Translations under genes and position numbers: made by a program
The notes under the pieces: model-generated
Database searches by the model: none
What the model saw: only the letters and a program-made list of their open reading frames with translations
Told to the model about the DNA's origin: nothing
Assembly (NCBI RefSeq): GCF_001455205.1
Contig: NZ_CP013341.1
Span: 2,294,001 to 2,358,000, forward strand
Reading direction: 5' to 3'
Source of the DNA: Nitrosomonas ureae
GTDB lineage: Bacteria > Pseudomonadota > Gammaproteobacteria > Burkholderiales > Nitrosomonadaceae
DNA: 64,000 nt
Shown: one piece after another, positions 26,761 to 36,562 of the stretch
How positions within the stretch are numbered: the first letter of the stretch is position 1
Layout: the number at the start of each line of letters is the position of its first letter

Positions 26761-28140
26761 TTAGCATTCCGTAATACTGACAGCTAAACCGCCCAGTGAG
26801 GTTTCCTTATATTTTACTGACATTTCCAATCCGGTTTGTTTCATCGCGGTGATGCAGTTGTCCAATGACATAAAATGTTGGCCATCGCCGCGAATTGCCA
26901 GGGATGCTGCTGTGTATGCTTTAATGGCTCCGAATCCGTTGCGTTCTATGCATGGTACTTGAACCAGGCTGCCCACAGGATCACAAGTCATGCCTAAGTG
27001 ATGTTCTAATGCAATTTCAGCAGCATTCTCAATTTGTTGTGTAGTACCACCTTTTATAGCACACAAACCTGCCGCCGCCATGGCCGAAGCTGAGCCTACT
27101 TCTCCTTGACACCCAACTTCCGCCCCGGAGATTGAACTATTATGTTTGATTAACCCTCCGATCGCCCCAGCTACCAGCAAAAAATCCCGTACTTGTTCCA
27201 GCGTTGCACCTTCATGTTTTACTGCATAGTAAATAACGGCTGGTATTACGCCCGCTGCACCGTTGGTCGGTGCGGTAACCACCATATGTCCGGCTGCATT
27301 TTCTTCATTAACCGCCATGGCATAGGCGCATAGCCAGTCATTTAAGTTGGCCTTTTGAGGATTGCTCTTTAATTGTTCAAACAATGCATGCGCGCGCCGT
27401 TTAATATTTAAACCGCCGGGTAACCGGCCTTCCGCGATCAATCCATTTTCCAGGCAAGTTTGCATTGCGTTCCAGATTGCATCCAGTCCTGCATTGAGTT
27501 CTTTCTCATTAATGCGCTCTACCTCATTGCTGCGCTTCATGGCGGAAATTGATAAATTGCTATCGGCTGACATTTTCATCATCAGATTAGCTGAATCAAA
27601 AGGAAAACCACAGGAGCTGGTTGCTTCTATTTTAATTGGTGCTACAAGTTTGCCAATTTCCGGTAATGTGGTGATGAACCCCCCGCCAATAGAAAAATAG
27701 GTTTCGGTTAACAACGTCTTGCCAGTTTCGTCCAACAGTTGAAAAATCATGCCATTGGGATGTTCTGGCAAAGGTTCTCCACGATCGAAGATAATATCTT
27801 CTGCCGGATTGAAGTGAATTGTGATGGACTCTTGGATCTGAATCGTTGTTTGTTGCCAAAGTTGTTCAAATAACTCATTAACATTCAGTTTGGCTAATCC
27901 TTGCGGTGTGTATTCATGCATGCCTAAAGTTACAGCTCGATCGGTAGCATGACCTTTGCCGGTAAAAGCCAGAGAACCTCGCAAAGTACAACGAACTTGC
28001 AGAAAGGATGGAATCTTGTGATCGGAAACGTAAATCTGGATACGGTCACGAAAATCTTTGGCTGCGACCATAGGACCCATAGTATGCGAGCTCGATGGCC
28101 CGATACCTATTTTGAAAAGATCAAGAACGCTAATGAACAT
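26761..28140 (-). CDS. sdaA: L-serine ammonia-lyase (iron-sulfur serine dehydratase)
   Basis: Converts L-serine to pyruvate and ammonia using a [4Fe-4S] cluster. The 459-residue single chain has MFISVLDLFKIGIGPSSSHTMGP at its start in two runs, then SGAEVGCQGEVGSA, GMTCDPV and VQVPCIERNGF, which hold the cluster cysteines, and GAAGVIPAV. Glycine cleavage genes elsewhere in the window fit a serine/glycine/one-carbon theme. The gene symbol could equally be sdaB. Confidence 0.94.
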   Translation of the reverse strand: MFISVLDLFKIGIGPSSSHTMGPMVAAKDFRDRIQIYVSDHKIPSFLQVRCTLRGSLAFTGKGHATDRAVTLGMHEYTPQGLAKLNVNELFEQLWQQTTIQIQESITIHFNPAEDIIFDRGEPLPEHPNGMIFQLLDETGKTLLTETYFSIGGGFITTLPEIGKLVAPIKIEATSSCGFPFDSANLMMKMSADSNLSISAMKRSNEVERINEKELNAGLDAIWNAMQTCLENGLIAEGRLPGGLNIKRRAHALFEQLKSNPQKANLNDWLCAYAMAVNEENAAGHMVVTAPTNGAAGVIPAVIYYAVKHEGATLEQVRDFLLVAGAIGGLIKHNSSISGAEVGCQGEVGSASAMAAAGLCAIKGGTTQQIENAAEIALEHHLGMTCDPVGSLVQVPCIERNGFGAIKAYTAASLAIRGDGQHFMSLDNCITAMKQTGLEMSVKYKETSLGGLAVSITEC

Positions 28141-28332
28141 TAAATTACCCGTGAAAATTAGGATTATTTACCATAGAAAGTTATGCGCTGAGTGGTGGTG
28201 TTTACGCGCTTAAATCAGAAGTTAGCTAGTATCCTATATGTCTTGTATTGACTCAATAGTTTTTATTGGTTGCAAAGTCTAAACACAAGACTGTTCAACC
28301 ATATATTGCTGAGTAGTAGTTATCGAAATAAG

Positions 28333-28360
28333 TTGCTTTTTACAATTAATTCGGTATAAT
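28333..28360 (+). promoter_or_regulatory. Promoter of the bfd-like gene
   Basis: TTGCTT (28333-28338) and TATAAT (28355-28360) with a 16-base spacer, directly followed by a Fur-box-like sequence. Confidence 0.55.
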
Positions 28361-28383
28361 TAAGAATCATTCTCATTATTAAT
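28361..28383 (+). promoter_or_regulatory. Fur-box-like operator
   Basis: TAAGAATCATTCTCATTATT resembles the Fur consensus with its ATCATTCTCATT core. It immediately follows the -10 element, where bound Fur-Fe(II) would block transcription. The downstream gene product fits iron control. Confidence 0.55.
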
Positions 28384-28449
28384 AATTCTTTGATCTTTGT
28401 TTTGTTTGATAATAAATTTAACTGAACTTTAGATTACAGGGTATTCGAT

Positions 28450-28689
28450 ATGTACGTATGTATTTGCAAAGGAGTTACAGAAAGAGCATTGCGGGAAGCA
28501 ATTTATCAGGGTGCGGACCGGATGAGAGATTTAAAGGCTTGCCTCGGTGTTACGGAGCAGTGTGGTTTATGTGCGTGCCATGTCAAACAGGTCTTGGATC
28601 AAACGCTGGAGCAAAAATCCCAGACGCAAGATCTGGTATCTCAATCTTTTTCTACTCAATCGACTTGCATGTGTGAAAATGCTGCATAG
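28450..28689 (+). CDS. bfd: BFD-type [2Fe-2S] ferredoxin (bacterioferritin-associated)
   Basis: 79 residues with the BFD-like [2Fe-2S] pattern: Cys4 and Cys6 (MYVCICKGVTE) and the second pair in QCGLCACHVKQVL. Bfd reduces bacterioferritin to release stored iron. No bacterioferritin gene lies next to it. The C-terminal tail with CMCENAA is extra. A Fur-box-like site and a promoter precede it. Confidence 0.88.
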   Translation: MYVCICKGVTERALREAIYQGADRMRDLKACLGVTEQCGLCACHVKQVLDQTLEQKSQTQDLVSQSFSTQSTCMCENAA

Positions 28690-29056
28690 TAGGAATGAGT
28701 GTCGGGTAGCTTCAAAGTGGCGTGGCTGAAAGATGCTACAATAGCATTGTTATCTTATCAGACCGTTTTCAGTATATTTTAAATCTTTTTTGTGCCAAGA
28801 ATATCTTGATTTGTATTGAAAAAGCGCACCGCTATGAGCAGCAAATATGCGCCTGCATATTTCAATCAATTTTTGCCCTAAAGAGTAGAAATTGAATCCG
28901 TAGAAATTAGATCCAGGTTCGGTCAAACGATTATCTATATTTGCGTGCTTATTTTCCTTGTGTAATACTCATCCTTCATTAAATAGCGCTGCTATATTAC
29001 ATAAAATACCTCAAAGTGCTTGCTAAAATAGCAAAATATTTGTGTCTTAATTCATT
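28690..29056. other. Intergenic region upstream of the TonB receptor
   Basis: About 365 bases with no supported gene. A small dyad TTGCTA-AAA-TAGCAA (29020-29034) lies just upstream of the receptor start. No clear Fur box was seen here. Confidence 0.35.
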
Positions 29057-31453
29057 ATGATTATCCGCAGGATTGTTAAGTGTGTCTGTTTCTATGCAGT
29101 ATTGTTAAATTTCGGTTTGACGCTAACTTTTCCTCCAAAATCAAGTTTTGCAGAATCAATAAATACTCCTTTAACTATACGTACCTTCAGTATTCCAGCC
29201 GGCTCTTTGCAAGATGCTGTCAATCAGTTTGTGGAACAGTCGGGAATTAAGCTGATTGCCGATCCTGTTTTGCTCCAGGGAAAAGTGACTTTTGGACTCG
29301 ATGGCAATTTTGAAATTCAGTCGGCTTTGAATCAATTGCTTGAGAATTCTGGATTACAAATAAATAAGCAAGCTGAGGGTTATATTATTGCAGTACAACC
29401 AGTCGAATCAGGTTCAGGTTCAAGTGCTGAATCGATCGTTACTTTGCCCTTAATTAAAATCACTGCCGATAGTACGAGTCGTTATACGGCGATGAGCACC
29501 ACTACAGCGACAAAAACCAATACTTTATTGCGCGATGTTCCACAAGCCATTTCAGTAATAACCAATGAGTTGATTAAAGATCAATCAATTCGTAGTCTGG
29601 GCGATGCAGTTCGCTATGTACCCGGTGTTGGTGTGTCACAGGGAGAAGGCAATCGTGATGCGTTGGTTTTTCGCGGTAATCGTTCGACCGGAGATTTTTT
29701 TATTGATGGTATACGGGATGATGCCGAATTTTATCGCGATTTATACAATATTGAGCGTGTTGAAGTACTCAAAGGCGCTAACGGAATGATTTTTGGCCGT
29801 GGCGGTTCGGGTGGTGTGGTAAACCGTGTGTCGAAGCAGGCCAACTGGGATCCAGTTCGGGAGTTTACTTTTCAAGGAGGCTCATTCAATCAGAAACGAA
29901 TGACTGCTGATGTCGGCTATGTTATTAATGATGTGGCTACCGTTCGTTTGAATGCTCTGTACGAAGATGCTGGCAGTTTTCGTGATGGAGTCAATATGGA
30001 GCGTCTTGGAATATCTCCGACCATTACGATCAAACCAACACATCGCACCAAGATAGTTGCAGGCATGGAGCGATTTCACGATGATCGTACTGCTGATCGA
30101 GGCATTCCTTCATTCTTAGGACGGCCTGTCAATGTGCATGAATCTCAGTTTTTTGGCGACCCGAAACGCAGTAATGCGAATATTAATGTGCTTTCGTTCA
30201 ATTCTCTCATCGAGCACAAATTTGATTCCGGAGTTACGTTGCAGAATCGTACGAACTATACAACGTATGATAAGTTCTACCAAAATATCTTTGCCAATAG
30301 TCAGGTGTTTGCCGGATTGATATCGCTTGGAGCATATAACAACGAAACAACGCGTGAGAATGTTTTTAATCAGACAAATCTGCTCTATTCACTCAACACC
30401 GGGCCGATTTCACATACATTGATGGCAGGTATCGAGGTGGGGCGTCAGGAAACTCACAATCAGAGAAAGAACGGTTTTTTTAATAACGATGTGTCGCAAG
30501 TCAATTTGCGGGTGCCCCTGAATAATCCAATTACGAACGCACCTGTGGATTTTTTAACCCGAGATACGGATGCGCATAATCGTAGTATTGTCAACGTTAC
30601 ATCCTTATATATCCAGGATCAGATTGAGTTGCTGCCGCAGCTGCAATTAATTGCAGGCGTGCGCTATGACATGTTTGAGGTGGATTTCCGGCAGAGGAAT
30701 GCGGGTAGAGACCACTTGAAAACAAGGGATGATTTGATCGCTCCGCGCTTTGGGGTTATTTATAAACCTATTGAGCCGGTTTCTTTTTATGCCAGTTACA
30801 GTCAGGCTTATGTGCCGCGTGCTGGCGATCAATTGACATCCTTGAACGTGACAGTCGATACGCTTAGGCCGGAGAAATTCACGACACTGGAGACCGGAGT
30901 TAAATGGGATATCCGTCCCGATTTGGCATTAACAGGCGCTGTTTATCAACTGGATCGGACCAATGTGATCACGGCTGACCCGAATGATCCGACACGAACC
31001 TTTTTAGCTAAGGGGCAGCGTACAGAAGGTGTAGAAATCAGTCTCAATGGTCAATTGACTTCAGATTGGAGTGTAATGGGCGGTTATGCCTATCAAACCG
31101 GTGAATTTACCAGTGAAGTACCCGGAGTGGCAAAAAAAGGAGCTACGGTAGGGGAGCTTCCTCGGCATACATTCTCCGCCTGGAATCGATACGATATTAC
31201 TCCTAAAGTGGGAGCGGCGGTTGGCGTGATTTATCGTGGTGAAATGTTTGCTTCGGCCGATAATACGGTCAGAATTCCTGATTTTACAAGAGTTGATGCG
31301 GCATTGTTTGCACAGTTTACCAAACGGTTTCGCGGTCAGTTAAATATTGAGAATTTATTTGATGCCAATTATTTTGCTTCGGTACACAACAACAATAACA
31401 TTACACCGGGTTCACCAATAGCCATTCGCGCGACCTTGATTGCAAATTTCTAA
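29057..31453 (+). CDS. TonB-dependent siderophore receptor with STN domain
   Basis: 798-residue outer-membrane receptor. After a signal peptide, an STN domain (about 45-95: IPAGSLQDAVNQFVEQSGI) suggests surface signalling, as in FecA/FpvA. The plug (about 150-260) has VPQAISVITNELI, FFIDGIRDDAEFYRD and IERVEVLKGANGMIFGRGG. A 22-strand barrel ends in IANF. The plug resembles catecholate-type receptors such as Fiu. No fecI/fecR-like pair is beside it, so any signalling partner is elsewhere. Ligand unknown. Confidence 0.92.
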   Translation: MIIRRIVKCVCFYAVLLNFGLTLTFPPKSSFAESINTPLTIRTFSIPAGSLQDAVNQFVEQSGIKLIADPVLLQGKVTFGLDGNFEIQSALNQLLENSGLQINKQAEGYIIAVQPVESGSGSSAESIVTLPLIKITADSTSRYTAMSTTTATKTNTLLRDVPQAISVITNELIKDQSIRSLGDAVRYVPGVGVSQGEGNRDALVFRGNRSTGDFFIDGIRDDAEFYRDLYNIERVEVLKGANGMIFGRGGSGGVVNRVSKQANWDPVREFTFQGGSFNQKRMTADVGYVINDVATVRLNALYEDAGSFRDGVNMERLGISPTITIKPTHRTKIVAGMERFHDDRTADRGIPSFLGRPVNVHESQFFGDPKRSNANINVLSFNSLIEHKFDSGVTLQNRTNYTTYDKFYQNIFANSQVFAGLISLGAYNNETTRENVFNQTNLLYSLNTGPISHTLMAGIEVGRQETHNQRKNGFFNNDVSQVNLRVPLNNPITNAPVDFLTRDTDAHNRSIVNVTSLYIQDQIELLPQLQLIAGVRYDMFEVDFRQRNAGRDHLKTRDDLIAPRFGVIYKPIEPVSFYASYSQAYVPRAGDQLTSLNVTVDTLRPEKFTTLETGVKWDIRPDLALTGAVYQLDRTNVITADPNDPTRTFLAKGQRTEGVEISLNGQLTSDWSVMGGYAYQTGEFTSEVPGVAKKGATVGELPRHTFSAWNRYDITPKVGAAVGVIYRGEMFASADNTVRIPDFTRVDAALFAQFTKRFRGQLNIENLFDANYFASVHNNNNITPGSPIAIRATLIANF

Positions 31454-31509
31454 CGAGTAAACAGTAATATCAAAAGACTGTTGATAAGATATAAATTGAT
31501 TTTATAAAT

Positions 31510-31528
31510 AATAATAATTATCATTGAT
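31510..31528 (+). promoter_or_regulatory. Fur-box-like operator before the duplicated exported protein
   Basis: AATAATAATTATCATTGAT matches 13 of 19 positions of the classic Fur box. It lies between the receptor stop and the next gene, which suggests separate iron control of that gene. Confidence 0.5.
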
Positions 31529-31571
31529 GTTCGTATTTATATTGTTTAATTTTATGAAAGGGCTCCTAATA

Positions 31572-33821
31572 ATGTTTCTATCTAAAAACCTCATGATTTC
31601 AATAAGGAAATTATTGATCATGAGCTCAACTATTCTTGCGCTCGTGATAGGCAGTGCAAGCGTTGTTGCGGCTGATATTCAAACTATTCAATCGGCTGTA
31701 ACGGCTTTTCAGACCATTGGAACATTGCGTAGAGAAACGCCGATTAATGGCGACGCTATCGCTGCAGCCTATGCAGGCGATCTGCAAACGCTGACACAAG
31801 AAATTGATACCATTAATTCATTAAAGCTGGATAGCGATATCCTGGCGGCAATTGAAGAAATTAAAAGCAATAATGAACCTAGTTTGGCAGGACAGGTAAT
31901 CGATAAGACTTTACAGCGTGTTTTTTATCAAAGCTTTTTTAACCGTATCACAACGATACGAGATCTATTTGATTCCTCAACATCTGAAGAATTAATTCGG
32001 ATACTGGATGAAACCGAAGCAGTATTTCAAGCAGTTTCAGGTACGGCTGCCAGAGCCAACGAGGTGCTGAGTGCAGATAGACAGTCTATCGAAGAAGGTA
32101 GCAACCCCGGCTTGGATATTCAAATTACTGAGTCATTGGGACGCATCAGGACTGCACTGAATAAAACCAATCCTGACGAAGATTTCGCCACTGTCGCTGT
32201 TGAACGTTATGTTACGAGGATGTCATTAGCACGTGCGTACTACATAGGCGTGTTGCGCGAGGTGAGAGGTCTTATTGAAAATAGAAATTCAGATTTAATT
32301 ACAGCACGAATACAATTAAAAGAAGGGGAGATTTTTTATCGCATTATCGAATCGCTGGTTTCGCGCGATAATCCGACCGGCAATGCATTGATCAAAACTC
32401 AATTGGCAGGAAATGTTGCAGATGTTGTGGCCGACGAGATTGTCAGTGAATTGAGTAAAGGATTCATTGGTCGAGTGAAAGGTGAAATGAATGGTCAGGC
32501 AGAGAGTATTGGCGTAGACCGTGTTCAAGCGATGGCGGAAGCTTCGGGAACAGCGGCATTTGCCAAAATTCTTTTACCGGATCTGGAATTAAGATTGGGT
32601 GCGGAAGTACGTGGTAATCTAGAAACTGCATTAAGCGATCTGCAAACTGCAAGCAGTGAAAACAGTGTGCCTAATTCGGCAGTGGCACGAGATGCGATAA
32701 CAGGGATTCTGGATAGCTATGAAGCTGAACTGAACTTGGTTAAATATAGCGCTACCACTGAAACAGCGCTGATTGATAACGCAGTCGCAAGTTTCAAAAC
32801 TATTGGTGAATTACGTGCAGAAACTACGATTAATGGAGCAGCAATCGAAGCTGCCTATGCAGGGGAATTGCAACAACTGACCCAACTGGTTGATCAAACG
32901 TACGCTACATCGATTGATGCAGATGTTTCGGCTGCAATTGAGTCGGTCAAAGCGGGAAATGAAATTCCCTTTTCGTTGCAGATCATCGATAAATCATTGC
33001 AACGCGTATTTGCTCTTGTTGTTTATAACCGAACGACGCTCGTGATTGAAAATTTTGATGGTTTATCAACTGATGAGCTGGCGCTCGAGTGGGATAGAGC
33101 CAATTCAGCTTATAGTGCGATTGCTGGCACTGCCGGCAGGGTCAACAAGGTACTTACGGAGGATAAACAAACACTCCAGGATGGCAGTAATCCCGACTTG
33201 GATGATCAGATCACTTTGGCGTTTGTGCAAGGAAGAGAGGCATTAAGCAATTTAAATGAGGATGATCGCCTCAATGTTGCGATTGCGCGTGAAAACATCG
33301 TCGTTCCATTGGCGAGAAGCTTCTTAATCGGCGTATTGCGCGAAATCGAAGGAATTATTGCGAGCCGGGATACGGATGCAACAGAAGCAAGAGAAAAACA
33401 GATCGAAGGTGAATTCTTCTACCGTATTGTCGAGAGCTTTATTGCCCCGGATAATCCTGCTGGTAACAATTTGATTAAGACTCAATTGACGGGCGACTTG
33501 GCTAATGTGGTCGCAAATGAAATCGTCATTGAGATCAGCAAAGGAATTATTGGTCAGGTCAATAGAAATATCAGCATCATTGAATCGACTTTTGGAATTG
33601 ATAGGAATCAGGCTCTGGTGGCCTCTGAGCGAGTTTCTTTGTATATCAATATCTTTCTACCGGATCTGGAGTTGCGCTTAGGTACTCTGGAGCGTGTAAA
33701 AGTACAAAATGCATTGCAAGATCTGAGAGAAGCCAGTGAAACCGATGATGTTTCCAAAGCATTAACTGCGGGATCGACGCTAACCGGAATCATCGCAGCG
33801 TATGAAAACGAACTAATCTAG
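31572..33821 (+). CDS. Exported protein with an internal tandem duplication, unknown function
   Basis: 749 residues from the ATG at 31572 (GAAAGGG nine bases upstream; earlier in-frame starts at 31527 and 31554 are possible). A signal peptide ends near SVVAA. Two repeats of about 360 residues follow (about 35-385 and 390-745). They share AAYAGDLQTLTQ/AAYAGELQQLTQ, VIDKTLQRVF/IIDKSLQRVF, GSNPGLDIQIT/GSNPDLDDQIT, EGEIFYRIIES/EGEFFYRIVES and LLPDLELRLG/FLPDLELRLG. Mostly helical and without cysteine. The place next to a siderophore receptor, behind a Fur-like site, suggests a role in iron uptake (inference). I do not recognise the family. Confidence 0.75.
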   Translation: MFLSKNLMISIRKLLIMSSTILALVIGSASVVAADIQTIQSAVTAFQTIGTLRRETPINGDAIAAAYAGDLQTLTQEIDTINSLKLDSDILAAIEEIKSNNEPSLAGQVIDKTLQRVFYQSFFNRITTIRDLFDSSTSEELIRILDETEAVFQAVSGTAARANEVLSADRQSIEEGSNPGLDIQITESLGRIRTALNKTNPDEDFATVAVERYVTRMSLARAYYIGVLREVRGLIENRNSDLITARIQLKEGEIFYRIIESLVSRDNPTGNALIKTQLAGNVADVVADEIVSELSKGFIGRVKGEMNGQAESIGVDRVQAMAEASGTAAFAKILLPDLELRLGAEVRGNLETALSDLQTASSENSVPNSAVARDAITGILDSYEAELNLVKYSATTETALIDNAVASFKTIGELRAETTINGAAIEAAYAGELQQLTQLVDQTYATSIDADVSAAIESVKAGNEIPFSLQIIDKSLQRVFALVVYNRTTLVIENFDGLSTDELALEWDRANSAYSAIAGTAGRVNKVLTEDKQTLQDGSNPDLDDQITLAFVQGREALSNLNEDDRLNVAIARENIVVPLARSFLIGVLREIEGIIASRDTDATEAREKQIEGEFFYRIVESFIAPDNPAGNNLIKTQLTGDLANVVANEIVIEISKGIIGQVNRNISIIESTFGIDRNQALVASERVSLYINIFLPDLELRLGTLERVKVQNALQDLREASETDDVSKALTAGSTLTGIIAAYENELI

Positions 33822-33840
33822 TAGTTGGAGTGAGTTGCGT

Positions 33841-33878
33841 AGCCCATCGCTGAAATTTTCAGTGATGGGCTAATTTAT
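33841..33878 (+). terminator. Terminator after the duplicated protein gene
   Basis: AGCCCATCGCTGAAA (33841-33855) pairs with TTTCAGTGATGGGCT (33857-33871) with one G-T pair, followed by AATTTATT. It stands 20 bases after the stop and may also serve the convergent alkA transcript. Confidence 0.75.
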
Positions 33879-33945
33879 TATTCAGGAAGCAGGGTTAATG
33901 GATGTCTCAGTAGCGCGCCTTGTGATATTTCCAAAGCTGCTCGCT

Positions 33946-34833
33946 TTATTCCATATTCCATAAATGTGCGGCTACTAAAGCCCGCCACGGTGAGAAGTTT
34001 TCCAGCCATTGCCGGGTTTGGTTTTCGTTTATCGATTCATTATTCAATAATATTTGCAAGCCCCGTCGTACTGCGACATCGCCGTGTAACGAGCCGTCGA
34101 GCCAGCCGTAACCGCGTAATAGTGTATAGTCGACAGTCCAAGGACCGATACCACGTATTTGCAGTAATTGCTGACGAATGTGCTCAATGGGTGGTTCTGC
34201 ATATGTCGAACTTAGTTCTAATTCGTTGCATATCACTTGCTGACTAACAGTGAGTATGGTTTGTGCTTTGCTTTGAGAAAAACCAACCTGACGCAGATCA
34301 CTGATACTTAAATCCGATAAATGTTGGGCATTCGGATGGCAATACAACCCGCCAGAATGACGTAATCCAATTAACTGTATCAATTTCCTGCGGATTGCCA
34401 GAGCGGCGGAAACACTGATTTTCTGACCGGTGATAGCCCAAATCAAAGCTTCAAATGCCGTTGCCGAAACGGGAACTCGCAACCCGGATTGCTTTGCTAT
34501 TAGACTTCCCAGCTGAGCATGTTCTCTAAATTCATCCTCGAATATATTAACCGATTGATTTAAACCCAACATGCGTATTGCCATACTGTGAAATGTATCT
34601 GGGCAAAAAGTTTTTAACTGTTTATCGATACACAATTCAATTTCGGCGTATAGCGGCTGAAAGCGGATGCTCAAACAAGCCGGCGTGTCGTACCATATGA
34701 TGCCCTTGGAAAAATAGTTATCATGTACGGTTTCAGCTACATCCCATTTGTCTCGACCATGAAATGACAATATATCCGATAGCCGGTAATTTTCCGGCAA
34801 TGGTAATCTACATTGGTAGGCAGAGGTGCTCAT
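33946..34833 (-). CDS. alkA: DNA-3-methyladenine glycosylase II (AlkA-like)
   Basis: Removes alkylated bases in base-excision repair. 295 residues with an N-terminal AlkA-type domain and a helix-hairpin-helix glycosylase core: TGQKISVSAALAIRRKL, QVGFSQSKAQTI, IRGIGPWTVDY (HhH), and catalytic Asp252 in SLHGDVAVRRGL. The start overlaps the stop of the upstream methyltransferase gene by four bases (ATGA), so the two are translationally coupled. Confidence 0.9.
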   Translation of the reverse strand: MSTSAYQCRLPLPENYRLSDILSFHGRDKWDVAETVHDNYFSKGIIWYDTPACLSIRFQPLYAEIELCIDKQLKTFCPDTFHSMAIRMLGLNQSVNIFEDEFREHAQLGSLIAKQSGLRVPVSATAFEALIWAITGQKISVSAALAIRRKLIQLIGLRHSGGLYCHPNAQHLSDLSISDLRQVGFSQSKAQTILTVSQQVICNELELSSTYAEPPIEHIRQQLLQIRGIGPWTVDYTLLRGYGWLDGSLHGDVAVRRGLQILLNNESINENQTRQWLENFSPWRALVAAHLWNME

Positions 34834-35405
34834 GACGAACTTTCCCGCCGTAATAATTCAGCTTTGCGTTCTACACCCCAGCGGTACCCGGATAAACTTT
34901 CGTCCGATCTGACCACGCGATGGCAGGGAATAGCCACTGCCAAGATATTGGCTGCGCAAGCGTTAGCTACTGCACGCATTGCCTTTGGCGTGCCAATGCA
35001 TTGTGCAATTTCCGTATAACTCATCTGTTTTCCGATGGGAATTTTTTGTAAGGTCTGCCAGACTTTTTGCTGAAATGCAGTGCCGCGTATATCCAATGGT
35101 AAGGCTAATCCAATGACTGGGGCTTCGATAAAATCAACCACTTTAGCAACCCGTTGCCCGAATTCGTTGTTGTCATTGACAAGCTCAGCATGTGGAAAAT
35201 GGTCTTGCAAATCATGGGTTAATGTATACGCATCGTTTCCTAATGCAATTGTACAAACACCGATCTTATTGGCGGCGACCAGAATAGAACCGAGAGAACA
35301 CTCTTTCAATGCAAAACAAATCTGACTATTGGGATCGCCCGTACGATTATCGGATTGTGTCATGCTTGAAAGTCGTGATGATTGTTCATAGTCTAGAAGC
35401 GGCAA
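34830..35405 (-). CDS. ogt: Methylated-DNA-protein cysteine methyltransferase (Ada C-terminal/Ogt type)
   Basis: Directly removes methyl groups from O6-methylguanine to its own cysteine, Cys161 in AIPCHRVV. Other signatures: GTAFQQKVWQTLQKIP, MSYTEIAQCIG, RAVANACAAN and SGYRWGVERKAELL. The N-terminus is the Ada C-terminal-type domain without the N-terminal zinc domain. An ATG 14 codons in (MTQSDNR) could be the true start. With alkA it makes a two-gene alkylation-repair operon. Confidence 0.9.
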   Translation of the reverse strand: MPLLDYEQSSRLSSMTQSDNRTGDPNSQICFALKECSLGSILVAANKIGVCTIALGNDAYTLTHDLQDHFPHAELVNDNNEFGQRVAKVVDFIEAPVIGLALPLDIRGTAFQQKVWQTLQKIPIGKQMSYTEIAQCIGTPKAMRAVANACAANILAVAIPCHRVVRSDESLSGYRWGVERKAELLRRESSS

Positions 35406-35561
35406 ATTTCAGCAACCTTATCAACATATTGTTCATGTAAATTAAGTGGGTAGCTAATCTCATCATTTTGTGATTATGTACGCCGAATTTTGCTTTCAAA
35501 TAATTCATTGAACTATCAATATTTTTCAGAGTATTTTGGGATAGCGGTTCAGAATAAGATT

Positions 35562-36461
35562 TTATAGAGGCGAATTTTGTGCAATTTTTTGCCCGACTGC
35601 AATAAATTTCCGGATATAAGGAATGATCTTATCCGGTTCCCGCATTGCCAATAACAATTTCTGATACAACCCTTGTTTGCTAATACGGATTTTTCTTAAG
35701 CCAAGATTTTGGGTTTTAATATCAGCCAGCCATTCCGGCAGTACGCAGACGCCGCGGTTTAATGCGGTCATTTGCAGCATGATCTCCAGTGATTCAATCG
35801 GTTTTAATTTCTTTGGTTCAAGTTGTGCAGGCGCCATAAAATGCGTCAGAATATCCAATCTTTCCAGAGGCACTGGGAAGGTTAACAAGTTTTCCTTGCT
35901 CAAGTGCTCAGGTGTTAAATACTGTATACCTGCTAATGGATGATCAGCAGATATCAGCAGTACCAGCTGATACTCTGCCAAAATTTCATAAATGATGCTT
36001 TCTTTTTTGACTATATCAGGTGTGATCAGGACGTCAATATGATGGTTGAGCAAACCTTCCAATCCGGTAAATTGGAATTTTTGCACAATATCGATATCAA
36101 TCTCGGGCATTTCCCGCATGAACTGGCCGATCATTCCCGTGAGCCATTCAAAACAGGGATAGCATTCCACACCGATACGTAAAATACCTTGCCGACCCTC
36201 ACTGTAGGCTTCGAGAGTTTTCTCTGCCTGCGATAGAACTGGCAACACTTGATTGGCTACCTCCAGAAGGAGTTTACCCGCTTGGGTCAAACGCAAGCTA
36301 CGACCATCACGTTCCCATAATGGAATGTTTAGTTTTTTTTCCAGATAACCAATCTGATGCGATAAGGCGGGTTGACTTAAACATAGCGCATTGGCGGCTT
36401 CTGTGAGCGTGCCATTGGTATGGAGTGCTTGGATGATTTTGAGGTGACTGTGTTCGATCAT
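35562..36461 (-). CDS. metR: LysR-type regulator MetR
   Basis: 299 residues with an N-terminal winged HTH (LTEAANALCLSQPALSHQIGYLEKKLN) and a LysR substrate-binding domain. MetR activates metE and responds to homocysteine. It is divergent from metE with 101 bases between, the usual arrangement, which supports the assignment. Confidence 0.92.
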   Translation of the reverse strand: MIEHSHLKIIQALHTNGTLTEAANALCLSQPALSHQIGYLEKKLNIPLWERDGRSLRLTQAGKLLLEVANQVLPVLSQAEKTLEAYSEGRQGILRIGVECYPCFEWLTGMIGQFMREMPEIDIDIVQKFQFTGLEGLLNHHIDVLITPDIVKKESIIYEILAEYQLVLLISADHPLAGIQYLTPEHLSKENLLTFPVPLERLDILTHFMAPAQLEPKKLKPIESLEIMLQMTALNRGVCVLPEWLADIKTQNLGLRKIRISKQGLYQKLLLAMREPDKIIPYIRKFIAVGQKIAQNSPL

Positions 36462-36562
36462 TTATAAGGTAACCTAATTGGAATGTTAAAATTCATCATT
36501 ATTATTCATTGCTCAACCTTTATACAATAGCGCCACGATTATTAATTTATGAGTGGTGATTT
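36462..36562. promoter_or_regulatory. metR-metE divergent control region
   Basis: The 101-base gap holds an imperfect dyad GAAT-GTTAAA-ATTC (36481-36494) like, but not identical to, the MetR site TGAA-N5-TTCA, and a TATACAAT stretch nearer metE. I could not fix promoter positions. Confidence 0.4.

Noticed and set aside
36462..36562. Cobalamin or SAM riboswitch before metE
   Set aside because: The gap is only 101 bases and shows no conserved riboswitch elements; MetR control is sufficient.
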